Notes: generated by a model not told the origin, from the letters alone. DNA of 64,000 nt from Methylobacterium thuringiense (GCF_022179645.1 NZ_BPRA01000003.1:124001-188000), one strand, 5' to 3'; positions 1-10,396 are shown, numbered from the stretch's first letter. Numbers and translations: made by a program.

Positions 1-359
1 CCACCCTGAGCCCTGCCTTCGCCAAGAAGGCCGCCGGCAGCGCGATCCTGAAGTCGGTCGACACCGACAACGACGGCACCATCGACCTCAAGGAAGTCGA
101 GGCTGCTGCCTCCGCGAAGTTCGATGTGCTCGACCCCGACAAGGACGGCACGCTCGACGTCAAGGAGCTCAAGGGCCGCCTTAGCCCGTCCGCCCTCAAG
201 AAGGCCGATCCCGACAGCGATGGCACCCTGGACAAGAAGGAGTTCGTCGCGCTCGCCGGTTCGCTGTTCAAGGAAGCCGATCCGGACAACGACGGCACCG
301 TCGACGCCAAGGAGCTGAAGAGCCCGGCCGGCAAGGCATTGTCCAAGCTGCTGAAGTAA
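1..359 (+). CDS. lanM: Lanmodulin-like lanthanide-binding EF-hand protein (5' end outside window)
   Basis: The reading frame is open from base 3 to the TAA at 357-359; its start and any signal peptide lie left of the window. Four 12-residue EF loops are visible at bases 60-95 (DTDNDGTIDLKE), 132-167 (DPDKDGTLDVKE), 207-242 (DPDSDGTLDKKE) and 279-314 (DPDNDGTVDAKE), separated by only 12, 13 and 12 residues. Such close spacing and Pro at loop position 2 are hallmarks of lanmodulin, the periplasmic picomolar-affinity lanthanide binder of methylotrophs; calmodulin-type proteins space loops about twice as far apart. The C-terminus (SPAGKALSKLLK) also resembles known LanM. Differences from the Methylorubrum extorquens protein as I recall it: loop 1 has Thr instead of Pro, and loop 4 starts with Asp instead of Asn. 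Metal preference is inferred. Confidence 0.85.
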   Translation, partial: TLSPAFAKKAAGSAILKSVDTDNDGTIDLKEVEAAASAKFDVLDPDKDGTLDVKELKGRLSPSALKKADPDSDGTLDKKEFVALAGSLFKEADPDNDGTVDAKELKSPAGKALSKLLK

Positions 360-370
360 GGGTTTCCGTC

Positions 371-400
371 GCGTGGCTGTCCGAAACCGGGCGGCCACGC
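371..400 (+). terminator. Inverted repeat just downstream of the lanM homologue
   Basis: GCGTGGC (371-377) pairs with GCCACGC (394-400) around a 16-base loop, 11 bases after the stop codon. No T-run follows, so it is a possible terminator or 3' stabilising hairpin only. Confidence 0.4.
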
Positions 401-506
401 CCCTATGCGCAATATAAGGATGCTTGAGCGTCATTCGATTGCGCGCAAGCTTGTCTGCCCGGTCGGCCGCCCCATAATTGCGGGGCACAGACAGGGAGAT
501 ACGACC

Positions 507-1184
507 ATGAAACGCACCACGCTCGCAGCCTTCGCCGGTCTTCTGGCCCTCACGAGCGCCAGCGTCGCCGCCCCCGAGCTTCAGCGGGTTCGCGGCACCA
601 TCGAGAGCGCCGACGGCAGCTCGGTCGTGATCAAGACGGCGGACGGCAAGTCCGAGACCGTCGCGACTTCGGGCGCCAAGTTCGCCTGGGTGGTCAAGTC
701 GAGCCTCGACGAGATCAAGGACGGCGTCTTCATCGGCACCGCCACCAAGGGCGACAACCCGCCCACCGCCCTTGAAGTCGTGCTCTTCCCCGAGTCGATG
801 CGCGGCACGGCGGAAGGCCACTACGGCTGGGACGAGATCACCGACACCACCGAGGGCGGCACCAAGGTGAAGAGCTCGATGACCAACGGTACGGTCAAGG
901 CAAGCTCCGCAGCCGCGCCGAAGGTGAAGAGCTCGATGACCAACGGCACCGTCAAGTCGGCCGCGGGCGCCGGCGGCGACAAGACCCTCACCGTGACCTA
1001 CGACAAGGACGGTTCGAAGACGATCGCCGTGCCGGCCAAGGCGCCGATCGTGGCGTTCGAGCCCGCCGACGCCGCGATCCTCAAGCCCGGCAGCCACATC
1101 TTCGTGGTCGCGGCCAAGGACGGCAGCAAGCTCGAAGGCAAGCTCGTCGCCGTCGGCAAGGACGGCCTGACCCCTCCGATGTGA
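507..1184 (+). CDS. Exported protein with internal tandem peptide repeat, unknown function
   Basis: A 225-residue protein. The ATG at 507 starts a clear Sec signal peptide (MKRTTLAAFAGLLALTSASVAA) and follows a GGGAGA ribosome site; the open frame extends further upstream but without a signal sequence. The mature part begins with a short beta-rich region (RVRGTIESADGSSVVIKTADGK), resembling DUF5666-type OB-like modules. It then carries two copies of KVKSSMTNGTVK 19 residues apart and a C-terminal segment that again has the look of a small beta domain. Periplasmic location is inferred from the signal peptide. It follows the lanmodulin homologue in the same direction with a 147-base gap. I cannot assign a function. 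Confidence 0.75.
   Translation: MKRTTLAAFAGLLALTSASVAAPELQRVRGTIESADGSSVVIKTADGKSETVATSGAKFAWVVKSSLDEIKDGVFIGTATKGDNPPTALEVVLFPESMRGTAEGHYGWDEITDTTEGGTKVKSSMTNGTVKASSAAAPKVKSSMTNGTVKSAAGAGGDKTLTVTYDKDGSKTIAVPAKAPIVAFEPADAAILKPGSHIFVVAAKDGSKLEGKLVAVGKDGLTPPM
864..956 (+). repeat. 36-bp direct repeat inside the exported protein gene
   Basis: Copies at 864-899 and 921-956 are 36 bases long, 57 bases (19 codons) apart and differ at two third-codon positions. They encode the duplicated KVKSSMTNGTVK segment, pointing to a recent in-frame duplication. Confidence 0.85.
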
Positions 1185-1376
1185 TCGGCCGGGCGTCAGA
1201 CTACCGAGATCGGGCGGCGCCGGGAGGATTTCCGGCGCCGTTTCGCCGAAAAGACCGACGATGCAGGGCCTTATGCCCCGTCGGTGAAGGCGGACTGCTC
1301 GCCACACCTGCCGGAACCGCCTACGGTTCGGCACGTAGTCCGTCAGGTTCGACCGTCGTCGCCGCGAGGCCGTTTC

Positions 1377-2012
1377 ATGCGTCCGTTCTCTGCAATCCTA
1401 CTGTCGGGCGTTCTGCTCGCGGTTCTCACGAATTCGGCCTCGGCCGAACTCCGCATCGACGTCGACAAGGCGTCCCAGCGGATGTCGGTGACCGTCGATG
1501 GCCAGCCTCGCTACACTTGGCCCGTCTCCACGGGCGTCGCCGGCTACGACACGCCGAGCGGCAGCTTCAAGCCGTTCCGGATGGAGGCCAGCCACTTCTC
1601 GCGCGAGTTCGACAACGCGCCGATGCCGCATGCGGTGTTCTTCACGCAGATCGGCCACGCCATCCATGGCACCAACCAGGTGCGCAACCTCGGCCGCGCC
1701 GCCTCGCATGGCTGCGTCCGGCTCTCGCCCGGCAACGCCGCGACGCTCTACAGTCTGATCAAGGCGCAGGGCATGGCGAACACGCGGATCACCCTGCAGG
1801 GCGAGGTCGAGGAGCGCGTTGCCGGCGGCGGTCGCGAGCCCGGCTACCGCGCGGCCCGTTCGCGCCGCGACTACGACGACGGCGATGTCATGCCGGCCGG
1901 TATGGAGGCCAGCCGCGCCCCGACCGGCTACCAATACGCCCCGCGGCAGCGTTCCTACGATCCTTTCGGCGAAGGCTATTACGGCCGGCAGGACGCCTAC
2001 GGGGAGTATTGA
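1377..2012 (+). CDS. Exported L,D-transpeptidase (YkuD fold)
   Basis: A 211-residue protein that probably cross-links peptidoglycan stem peptides (3-3 links) or anchors outer-membrane proteins in the periplasm. The start at 1377 is preferred over longer in-frame options because it gives a signal peptide (MRPFSAILLSGVLLAVLTNSASA). The YkuD catalytic block is intact: a His in IHGTNQVRNLG followed by SHGCVRLS with the nucleophile Cys. Residues from about 165 to the end are Arg/Tyr/Asp-rich and look disordered, which is common in alphaproteobacterial members. Monocistronic by context, with a palindromic element just downstream. Confidence 0.9.
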   Translation: MRPFSAILLSGVLLAVLTNSASAELRIDVDKASQRMSVTVDGQPRYTWPVSTGVAGYDTPSGSFKPFRMEASHFSREFDNAPMPHAVFFTQIGHAIHGTNQVRNLGRAASHGCVRLSPGNAATLYSLIKAQGMANTRITLQGEVEERVAGGGREPGYRAARSRRDYDDGDVMPAGMEASRAPTGYQYAPRQRSYDPFGEGYYGRQDAYGEY

Positions 2013-2041
2013 GACAGCTTTTAGGTAAGCGGATATCTTTT

Positions 2042-2132
2042 CGTCATTGCGAACGCAGCGCAGCAATCCGGGGCCAACTCGCTTACGGTCGAGCATTTGG
2101 CCCTGGATTGCCTCGCTGCGCCCGCAATGACG
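2042..2132. repeat. Dispersed palindromic (REP-like) element
   Basis: Long inverted repeat with arms of about 36 bases and a loop of about 19. The left end CGTCATTGCGAACGCAGCGC pairs with a right arm ending CTGCGCCCGCAATGACG, and internal arms CAATCCGGGGCCAA and TTGGCCCTGGATTG also pair. It fills the gap between convergent genes and resembles the CGTCATTGCGAGCG-type palindromes common between Rhizobiales genes. A degenerate relative lies at 59275-59350. Confidence 0.8.
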
Positions 2133-2140
2133 GCTCGACA

Positions 2141-2461
2141 TCATCGGAGAGGCGGCCGTACCTTCGTCTCGAGCAACCGCACCAACGCCGGGTCCATAAA
2201 CGCACAGTCGTCCGGAATATCGAGGCAGATCAGCCGGGCATGCTTGAGCGCCGACCGGAACCGCCGCTGAAGCTTCCGGCGATGCCCACGCTCCATCACG
2301 AAGACGATATCGGCCCATGCGAGATGCTCGGCCGTGACCGGCTCGTCGGCATCCGCCGAAACCCCGGCCGAGGCCGTCTCCAGACCGTCGTACCGACAAA
2401 AGATCTGCTCTGCGGTCGGGCTCCGGAGGCGGGCCCGACCGCAGACGAACAGCAGCCTCAC
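2141..2461 (-). CDS. Low-molecular-weight protein tyrosine phosphatase family protein
   Basis: A 106-residue protein starting LLFVCGRARLRSPTAE, which keeps the CX5R phosphate loop (C-GRARL-R) followed by Ser-Pro. The later IFVME-like segment (IVFVMERGHRRKL) and LDIPDD match the short LMW-PTP-like family found in many proteobacteria. The P-loop is much more basic than the canonical CLGNICRSP, so substrate and activity are uncertain. The GTG start at 2461 overlaps the stop of the upstream ABC exporter gene (GTGA), implying translational coupling. Confidence 0.75.
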   Translation of the reverse strand: MRLLFVCGRARLRSPTAEQIFCRYDGLETASAGVSADADEPVTAEHLAWADIVFVMERGHRRKLQRRFRSALKHARLICLDIPDDCAFMDPALVRLLETKVRPPLR

Positions 2462-4245
2462 GCGCTCTCCGCCAGCACGGTCTGCTTCTCGAACAGCGCC
2501 CGGTAGGCTCCGTTCGGACGGCGTATCAGGGCGGCGTGCGGCCCGTCCTCGACGATGCGGCCGCGGTCGAACACGAGGATGCGGTCGAGGGCCTGCACCG
2601 TCGAGAGACGGTGCGCGATCACGATCGCCGTGCGCCCGCGCATCAGCCGCTCCATCGCTTCCTGGATCAGTGCTTCCGATTCCGAATCGAGACTGGACGT
2701 CGCCTCGTCGAGAATCAGGATCGGCGCGTCCGCCAGGAAGGCGCGGGCGAGCGCCACGCGCTGGCGCTCGCCGCCCGAGAGCTTGATGCCGCGCTCGCCC
2801 ACCAGCGTGGCGTAGCCCTTCGGCAGCCGCGCGATGAAGTCGTGCGCGTTGGCGAGCCCTGCCGCCCGCTCGATCTCGGCCAGGGAGGCGTCCGGCCGGG
2901 CATAGGCGATGTTCTCCGCAATCGAGCGGTGGAACAGCACCGGCTCCTGCGGCACGATTGCGATCTGCGAGCGCAAGGACCCCTGCGTCGCCCCCGCCAC
3001 GTCCTGCCCGTCGATCAGGATGCGGCCGCCGGTGACGTCGTAGAGCCGCTGGATCAGCTTGACGAAGGTCGTCTTGCCGGAGCCCGAGCGCCCGACGAGG
3101 CCGACCCGCTGCCCGGCCGGGATCGTCACCGAGACGTGCTGGTAGAGCGGCGTGTCGTGGCCGGCATAGTGGAAGGTCACGTCGTCGAAGCGCACGGCCC
3201 CGCCGCCGACGGCGAGCGGACGCGCCTCAGCGAGATCCGCGACGCCGTAGGGCTCGGCTTCGAGGTCGACCAGCTCCTCCATCTCGTTCACCGCGCGCTG
3301 CAGGTGGTTGATGTGGCCGCCGATGTCGCGGAGGTAGCCGTGCAGCACGAAGTAGCTCGTGAGCACGGTCGCGACCTCGCCGGCGCTCGCCGCCTCGTGC
3401 CACCACAGCCATAGCGCGAGCCCGACCAGCGCCGTGCGGAAGACGAGCAGCAGCACGAACTGCACCGTGCCGCTCCAGGTCACCCGCATCCAGGTGCGCC
3501 AGGTCCGCCGCTTCCACTTGCCGAAGGTGCGGGCGAGCCGCGCGTCCTCCCGCGCCTCCGCGCCGAAGGCCTTCACCACCGCATTGTTGCCGATGGCGTC
3601 GCTGAGCACGCCGCCGAGCCGGGTATCGAGGGTGTTCGAGAGCTGTGCCGCCGGGGCGATCACCCGCGTCGCGAGGTACCCGGCCGTGAAGACGTAGAGG
3701 AGCGTCGCGACGCCCACGAGGGCGCCCATGGCCGGCCAGTGCAGGCCGAGCATCACCATCGTGCCGAGCAGCACGATCAGCGTCGGCACCAGTGAGAGCA
3801 GCACGACGTCGTTGAGACCGTCGAGCGCCCACATCCCGCGCGAGATCTTGCGGACGGTCGAGCCGGAGAAGCTGTTGGCGTGCCAATCGGTCGACAGGCG
3901 CTGCACTCGGCGGAAACTCGCTTGCGCCACGTCGGACATCATGCCGAGCGTCAGCGGCACCACCAGGCTCCAGGCGAGGTGGCGGAAGCCGATCGTGAAC
4001 AGGCCGAGCACGGCCATCGCCGCGAAGGCCCACAAGGCCGTGTCGAGCGCGGCATTGCGATCGCATTGGGTCAGCGCGTCGACGAGGCGGCCGGCATAGA
4101 GCGGCAGCAGCACGTCGGCGAGCGTCGCCAGGATCGTCGCCGCCAGGAGCGCAGAGACGAGGCCGGAGCGCAGCCGCCATTGGCGGGAGACGAAGACGAG
4201 GACGCGGCCGAGCGCGCCGCCGCGCCGGGGAGAACGAAGAGTCAT
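2458..4245 (-). CDS. ABC exporter half-transporter (fused permease and ATPase)
   Basis: A 595-residue inner-membrane protein. Residues 1-330 contain about six hydrophobic segments of a type I exporter membrane domain. The C-terminal ATPase has Walker A (GRSGSGKTT), a Q-loop region (IAIVPQEPVLFH), the signature KLSGGERQR, Walker B (ILILDEATSSLD) and a switch His (IAHRLST), so it should hydrolyse ATP and work as a homodimer or with a partner. The substrate cannot be read. The upstream region is unusually AT-rich (see 4246-4737). It is translationally coupled to the phosphatase-like gene. Confidence 0.88.
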   Translation of the reverse strand: MTLRSPRRGGALGRVLVFVSRQWRLRSGLVSALLAATILATLADVLLPLYAGRLVDALTQCDRNAALDTALWAFAAMAVLGLFTIGFRHLAWSLVVPLTLGMMSDVAQASFRRVQRLSTDWHANSFSGSTVRKISRGMWALDGLNDVVLLSLVPTLIVLLGTMVMLGLHWPAMGALVGVATLLYVFTAGYLATRVIAPAAQLSNTLDTRLGGVLSDAIGNNAVVKAFGAEAREDARLARTFGKWKRRTWRTWMRVTWSGTVQFVLLLVFRTALVGLALWLWWHEAASAGEVATVLTSYFVLHGYLRDIGGHINHLQRAVNEMEELVDLEAEPYGVADLAEARPLAVGGGAVRFDDVTFHYAGHDTPLYQHVSVTIPAGQRVGLVGRSGSGKTTFVKLIQRLYDVTGGRILIDGQDVAGATQGSLRSQIAIVPQEPVLFHRSIAENIAYARPDASLAEIERAAGLANAHDFIARLPKGYATLVGERGIKLSGGERQRVALARAFLADAPILILDEATSSLDSESEALIQEAMERLMRGRTAIVIAHRLSTVQALDRILVFDRGRIVEDGPHAALIRRPNGAYRALFEKQTVLAESA

Positions 4246-4737
4246 GAAATTGTCCCGACGCGCGAAAACACGCCGGCTCCATCAACGGACGCGCGTCGCC
4301 ACGGCATGACGCCGTCGGTCGCGGTCGGATCGGGAAGAAGGGTTGCGATGTCCGCGGCGGCCGTCAGGCCGGTGCGGATGGCAGGCTCAGCGAGCTAACG
4401 CTGGCCGGCGGGAGAGGCGAGACGAATTTTAAACATGCGGCCTCCCTCGTTTGAATTGCAGCCGAGTCGGTGGATAGCAGCCGCGACTGGACTTCGCAAA
4501 TTCGTAGATTGAACAGTATTTTTTCAAATTCGATCTATTGATAGAGTATATTTCATAGTACGTAATGTATTGAAAAATAAAAATCGCGGCTATTCGGGTC
4601 GATCGATAGATGCACTGCCGTTCAGAACGTGCAAAGTATCCGAACGCCGATGTGCGCCAGCGCACCGGTCCCCGTGCGATCGGCCGGGACGGTGCTCACT
4701 TCGATCGTGCCATTCAGTCCAGCAAATCGGTTGCCGA
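4246..4737. other. Intergenic region with an AT-rich island (about 4430-4610)
   Basis: No convincing gene. Bases about 4490-4600 are markedly AT-rich against the roughly two-thirds GC surroundings, with runs such as ATTTTTTCAAATTCG and TGAAAAATAAAAATC. The region lies upstream of the ABC exporter and downstream of pncC, so it probably holds the exporter promoter. A 78-codon minus-strand frame (4429-4665) has unusual amino-acid content and no recognisable family. Confidence 0.6.
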
Positions 4738-5232
4738 TCAGGCCAGCGCGCCTTCGAGAAGCCCGAGCGCATCCTCGACGGCGCGGCGCCGGATGTCGCC
4801 GCGATCGAGTGAGCCGTAGCGCCGCTCCAGATGCCGTGTCTGCGTGCCTGTCCGGCCAAGGCCGAAATGCACGAGCCCGACAGGCTTGTCAGGAGAGCCG
4901 CCATCGGGGCCGGCGATTCCGGTGATCGAGACCGCGACGTCGGCCTGTGAATGCGCGAGCGCGCCCTCGGCCATGGCGCGGGCGGTCTGCTCGCTGACGG
5001 CGCCATGCGCGGCGAGAATCGCCGTCGAGACGCCCAGCATCTCGGCCTTCGCCTCGTTCGAATAGGTGACGAAGCCGCGCTCCACGACCTTCGACGATCC
5101 TGAAATCGCCGTGAGCAGCGCGGCAACGAGGCCGCCGGTGCAGGATTCCGCCGTCGCGATCTTTTTGCCCGCCGCCGTGTAGGCCTTCACCAGCGCCTCG
5201 GCACGGGCGAGGAGCGCGGCGTCTTCGATCAC
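4738..5232 (-). CDS. pncC: Nicotinamide-nucleotide amidase, CinA C-terminal domain family
   Basis: A 164-residue protein covering only the CinA C-terminal domain. Family signatures are visible: ATAESCTGGL with the catalytic Ser, SSKVVERGFVTYSNEAK, and SITGIAGPDGGSP. PncC converts NMN to NaMN plus ammonia in pyridine-nucleotide recycling in the cytoplasm. The GTG start at 5232 overlaps the TGA of ispDF (GTGA), so translation is probably coupled. The ispDF-cinA order is common in alphaproteobacteria. Confidence 0.9.
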   Translation of the reverse strand: MIEDAALLARAEALVKAYTAAGKKIATAESCTGGLVAALLTAISGSSKVVERGFVTYSNEAKAEMLGVSTAILAAHGAVSEQTARAMAEGALAHSQADVAVSITGIAGPDGGSPDKPVGLVHFGLGRTGTQTRHLERRYGSLDRGDIRRRAVEDALGLLEGALA

Positions 5233-6524
5233 GACTGGCGGGCGGCCTGCTCCGCCTCGGCGTCGAGTTCGGCGCAGATTTCCGGCAGGCGCACGCTGGC
5301 GGCGGCCTGTGCGGCGAGGCCCTCGGCGCGGCCGACGAAGCCGAGCGTTTCCGTGGTGGTCGCCTTGATCGAGACGCAGCCGACCGGGATGCCGGCGATC
5401 TCGGCGACGCGGGCGCGGATCGCCTCACGGTGCGCGCCGATGCGCGGGGCCTCGGCCAGTACAGTGATGTCGAGATGGTCGATCCGGCCGCCTCGGGCGC
5501 GCACCAGTTCGACGGCGTGCGCCAGGAACTGGTCGGAGGCCGCGCCCCGCCACTTCTCGTCGCTCGGCGGGAAATGCGTGCCGATGTCGCCGTCGGCGAT
5601 GGTGCCGAGCAGCGCGTCGGTGAGCGCATGCAGCACCACGTCACCGTCGGAATGCGCGATCACGCCGCGATCCGCCGGGATCTTGATCCCGCCGAGCCAG
5701 ACATGGTCGCCCGGTCCGAACTTGTGGACGTCGAAGCCGGTGGCGAGGTGGGAGACGAGGGTTGTCATGGCTGATGCAGATACCGCGTCGGCGCGTTCCG
5801 AGAAAGTGCGGTCGGCGTCGATCAGGTCGCTCGGTTGCGTGATCTTGCGGTTGGCGGCGTCGCCCTCGAACACCACCACCGCAAGCCCGGCCCATTCGGC
5901 GAGCGCGCCGTCGTCGGTGAAGCCGTCGCGGTTTTCCGCCACGGCACGGCGATGCGCGTCGACCAGCGTCGCATAGACGAAGGCCTGCGGCGTCTGCACG
6001 GCGCGCAGCGATTCGCGGGCCGGCGTCTCGTGGACGCGGCCGATGCCGGGGGCGATCGGCTGGACCAGCTTGATCGTGTCGGAGACCGCCACGCCCGGCA
6101 CCGCCGCGCCATGGGCGCGGCCGGCCGCGATGGCGCGGTCGATCAGGTCCGTCGCCACGTAGGGGCGGGCGGCGTCGTGGACGAGCACGAGGTCCGGCGC
6201 CTCTCCGCAGGCCAGGGCTTCGAGGCCGGCACGGACGGATTGCTGGCGGGTCGCCCCGCCATCGACGGGCGCCAATAGCTTTCGGCCGAGGTCCGGTTCG
6301 AGATCGGCAAGGCACTCGCGAAAGAAGTCGGCGGCGTCGGGCGCGATCACAGGCTGGATGCGGTCGATGCCGGGATGGCTTGCCAGGGCGGCCAGAGTCC
6401 GCGTCAGGACGGCCCGTCCACCAACTCGGCGATACTGCTTCGGCAGGTCGCCGCCGATGCGCAGGCCCTTGCCGGCCGCGACGACCACCGCTGCGGTCAG
6501 GGGCCTTGCGGCGGACTCGGACAT
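5229..6524 (-). CDS. ispDF: Bifunctional IspDF of the MEP isoprenoid pathway
   Basis: Fusion of MEP cytidylyltransferase (IspD) and MEcPP synthase (IspF), about 431 residues. The IspD half shows AAVVVAAGKGLRIGG near the N-terminus with DLPKQY and VLVHDAARPY further on. The IspF half starts near GFDVHKFGPGDHVWLGG and contains the metal-binding HSDGDVVLHALTDALLG and GDIGTHFP. I chose the ATG at 6524, where a GAGG motif sits 6 bases upstream; starts at 6542, 6545 or 6590 lack a ribosome site. It is transcribed divergently from dusB. Confidence 0.93.
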   Translation of the reverse strand: MSESAARPLTAAVVVAAGKGLRIGGDLPKQYRRVGGRAVLTRTLAALASHPGIDRIQPVIAPDAADFFRECLADLEPDLGRKLLAPVDGGATRQQSVRAGLEALACGEAPDLVLVHDAARPYVATDLIDRAIAAGRAHGAAVPGVAVSDTIKLVQPIAPGIGRVHETPARESLRAVQTPQAFVYATLVDAHRRAVAENRDGFTDDGALAEWAGLAVVVFEGDAANRKITQPSDLIDADRTFSERADAVSASAMTTLVSHLATGFDVHKFGPGDHVWLGGIKIPADRGVIAHSDGDVVLHALTDALLGTIADGDIGTHFPPSDEKWRGAASDQFLAHAVELVRARGGRIDHLDITVLAEAPRIGAHREAIRARVAEIAGIPVGCVSIKATTTETLGFVGRAEGLAAQAAASVRLPEICAELDAEAEQAARQS

Positions 6525-6639
6525 CGGGGGCCTCTGCGACATCATGGCGAAGTCGGCTGCGCTCATAATCGGTGCCCAAGGTGAAGGCAAACCGAGGTAG
6601 CGCTTGCATCCGAGCGCATTTGTCTATTTGTTGTGCAGA

Positions 6640-7674
6640 ATGACGGCTGACCATTATTTGAGCGTTCTCGGCGGAATGAAGGCGGGGCCGGGCATGGCAC
6701 CGCCGGTCCTGCTGGCGCCGCTGTCGGGCGTGACCGATCTGCACATGCGCCGGATTGCCCGCCGCGCCGGCGCGAGCGCCGTGGTCTCCGAGATGGTCGC
6801 CGCCGCCGAACTCGCCCGCGGCGACGCCGAATCGCAGGTCCGCGCGGAGGGCGCGGGCGTGTCGCCGCACATCGTCCAGCTCGCGGGCTGCGCACCGGAG
6901 CCGATGGCGCGGGCGGCCGAGATCGCCGTCGCGAACGGCGCCGACGTGATCGACGTGAACATGGGCTGCCCGGCCAAGACGGTTACCGGCGGCGCGGCGG
7001 GCTCGGCCCTGATGCGCGACCTCGACAACGCCGCCCGCCTCCTCGGCGCCGTGCGCGACGCGGTCGCCGTACCCGTCACCGTCAAGATGCGCCTCGGCTG
7101 GGATCATGCGACCGTTAACGCCGCCCTACTGGCGCAACGGGCCGAGGGCCTCGGCCTGAACGGCGTCACCGTCCATGGCCGCACCCGGCAGCAATTCTAC
7201 AAGGGCAGCGCGGACTGGTCGGCGATCCGCGCCGTGGTCCAGGCGGTGCGCATCCCCGTCATCGCCAACGGCGACGTCGCGAGCCTCGACGACGCCCGCG
7301 CCTGTCTCGCCGCCTCGGGGGCGGCCGGCGTGATGATCGGCCGGGCGGCGCTCGGCCGGCCCTGGCTGGTGGGTGCCATCGCAGCGGGCCTCGGGGGGCA
7401 ACCGGTGGCCGATCTCTCGCGGGAGCAGCGCGCGGAGACGGCCTGCGAGCACTACCGAGGGCTGATCGCGCTCTATGGCGCAGCGATGGGCGTGCGGCAC
7501 GCCCGCAAGCATCTCGCGGCCTATGTCGACCATGCCGGGCCGGGCGCACTCGGCCAGCCCGACCGCACGCGCCTGCTCACGACGAGCGACCCGGCGGAAG
7601 CCCTCGCGCTGCTGCGCCGGGCGTTTCTCGACCCCGCCGACGGCGTCCTCGAATCCCTCGGCGAGGCTGCGTAG
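6640..7674 (+). CDS. dusB: tRNA-dihydrouridine synthase DusB (NifR3)
   Basis: FMN-dependent reductase that makes dihydrouridine in tRNA. The TIM-barrel begins with [15 protein letters not shown]. The catalytic Cys is in [13 protein letters not shown] (about residue 110), and [17 protein letters not shown] and VIANGDV follow in the expected order. The start is uncertain: ATG 6640 and ATG 6676 are both possible, and neither has a strong ribosome site. The stop is 5 bases before ntrB, the standard nifR3-ntrBC arrangement of alphaproteobacteria, so it is probably co-transcribed with the nitrogen regulators. Confidence 0.9.
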   Translation: MTADHYLSVLGGMKAGPGMAPPVLLAPLSGVTDLHMRRIARRAGASAVVSEMVAAAELARGDAESQVRAEGAGVSPHIVQLAGCAPEPMARAAEIAVANGADVIDVNMGCPAKTVTGGAAGSALMRDLDNAARLLGAVRDAVAVPVTVKMRLGWDHATVNAALLAQRAEGLGLNGVTVHGRTRQQFYKGSADWSAIRAVVQAVRIPVIANGDVASLDDARACLAASGAAGVMIGRAALGRPWLVGAIAAGLGGQPVADLSREQRAETACEHYRGLIALYGAAMGVRHARKHLAAYVDHAGPGALGQPDRTRLLTTSDPAEALALLRRAFLDPADGVLESLGEAA

Positions 7675-7679
7675 TCGCG

Positions 7680-8813
7680 ATGACTAGCGAGAGCAGCGCC
7701 TTTCCCATCGGAAGCCTCACGCCGGAGGCGATCATCAACGCTCTGCCTCTGCCGGTCCTCACCATCGGCACCGACGAGCGCATCCTCCACGCCAATCACG
7801 CCGCCGAGAACTTCTTCGACGCGTCGGTCCGGCTGATGAAGCGCGGCCGGCTGCGCGACATCTTCCCGTTCGCCTCGCCGATCGTGGCGATCGTCGCCGA
7901 GGTGCGGAACCGACGCTCCAGCGTCAGCGAGTACCGGGTCGAGCTGATCCAGCCGCGCACGGGCTTGGAGCGCAGTGTCGACGTGTTCGCGACGCATCTC
8001 GGCGACGGCGGCGACAACGTGGTGCTGATGCTCCAGGAGCGCACCATCGCCGACAAGATGAACCGCCAGCTCACCCATCGCGGCGCCGCCCGCTCGATGG
8101 TGGCCCTCGGCGCCATGCTCGCCCACGAGATCAAGAACCCGCTCGCCGGCATCCGCGGCGCCGCGCAGCTGCTCGAACAGTCCGGCGTGGAGGAGGACCG
8201 CGTCCTCACCCAGCTGATCTGCGACGAATCCGACCGGATCGTGCGCATCGTCGAGCGCATGGAGCTCTTTGGCGAGGAGCGTCCCGTCGAGCGCGGGCCG
8301 GTCAACGTGCATGGCGTGCTCGACCAGGTGAAGCGCTCGGCCCAGTCCGGCTTCGGCCGTCACATCCGCTTCGTCGAAAACTACGATCCCTCGCTGCCGC
8401 CGGTCCTCGGCAGCCGCGACCAGCTCGTCCAGGTGATCCTGAACCTCGTGAAGAACGCCGCGGAGGCGATCGGTGCCGATTCTGTCGAGGGCGAGATCAC
8501 CCTGTCGACCGCCTTCCGCACCGGTCTGCGCCTGCAGGTGCCGGGCTCGCGCGAGCGCGTCAGCCTACCGATCGAGGTGGCCGTGCGCGACAACGGGCCG
8601 GGCATCTCCGCGGAACTGCTTCCCGACCTGTTCGACCCCTTCGTGACGACGAAGGCGCAGGGATCGGGCCTGGGTCTTGCATTGGTGGCGAAAATCGTCG
8701 GCGACCATGGCGGTATCGTCGAATGCGATCCCGTTCCCCGCCGCACTGCCTTCCGCATCCTTCTGCCCATGTCCAGCGCCCGGGACGGGCGTGCCTCGGC
8801 GGTGGAGCCGTGA
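7680..8813 (+). CDS. ntrB: Nitrogen regulation sensor kinase NtrB (GlnL)
   Basis: A 377-residue soluble histidine kinase. An N-terminal PAS domain (about residues 15-125) precedes the H-box [20 protein letters not shown] with the phospho-accepting His149. The N box ([12 protein letters not shown]), G1 (VRDNGPGIS), F box and G2 ([12 protein letters not shown]) of the ATPase domain are intact. By family knowledge it phosphorylates NtrC under nitrogen limitation and is controlled by PII. It lies between dusB and ntrC in one apparent operon. Confidence 0.95.
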   Translation: MTSESSAFPIGSLTPEAIINALPLPVLTIGTDERILHANHAAENFFDASVRLMKRGRLRDIFPFASPIVAIVAEVRNRRSSVSEYRVELIQPRTGLERSVDVFATHLGDGGDNVVLMLQERTIADKMNRQLTHRGAARSMVALGAMLAHEIKNPLAGIRGAAQLLEQSGVEEDRVLTQLICDESDRIVRIVERMELFGEERPVERGPVNVHGVLDQVKRSAQSGFGRHIRFVENYDPSLPPVLGSRDQLVQVILNLVKNAAEAIGADSVEGEITLSTAFRTGLRLQVPGSRERVSLPIEVAVRDNGPGISAELLPDLFDPFVTTKAQGSGLGLALVAKIVGDHGGIVECDPVPRRTAFRILLPMSSARDGRASAVEP

Positions 8814-8836
8814 GTTCGGAGCCCGAGTAAACCGAT

Positions 8837-10294
<1,458 letters not shown>

Positions 10295-10332
10295 CCCGCA
10301 GGGCGGGTAGGGCCACCGTGGCCGTTTGATCG

Positions 10333-10355
10333 ATCGGGCGGCAATTCGGCCCGAT
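10333..10355 (+). terminator. Inverted repeat between ntrC and ntrY
   Basis: ATCGGGC (10333-10339) pairs with GCCCGAT (10349-10355), 38 bases after the ntrC stop, followed by a moderately T-rich stretch. A smaller palindrome GGCCACCGTGGCC precedes it. It may partly separate ntrBC from ntrYX transcription. Confidence 0.4.
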
Positions 10356-10396
10356 TCGTATTAATTTCGCCACACTGTTGTGGCCCTGCATCAGCC

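Noticed and set aside
4429-4665. 78-codon minus-strand frame in the AT-rich island
   Set aside because: Its odd amino-acid content reflects base composition; no homology signal or ribosome site seen. Left as intergenic.
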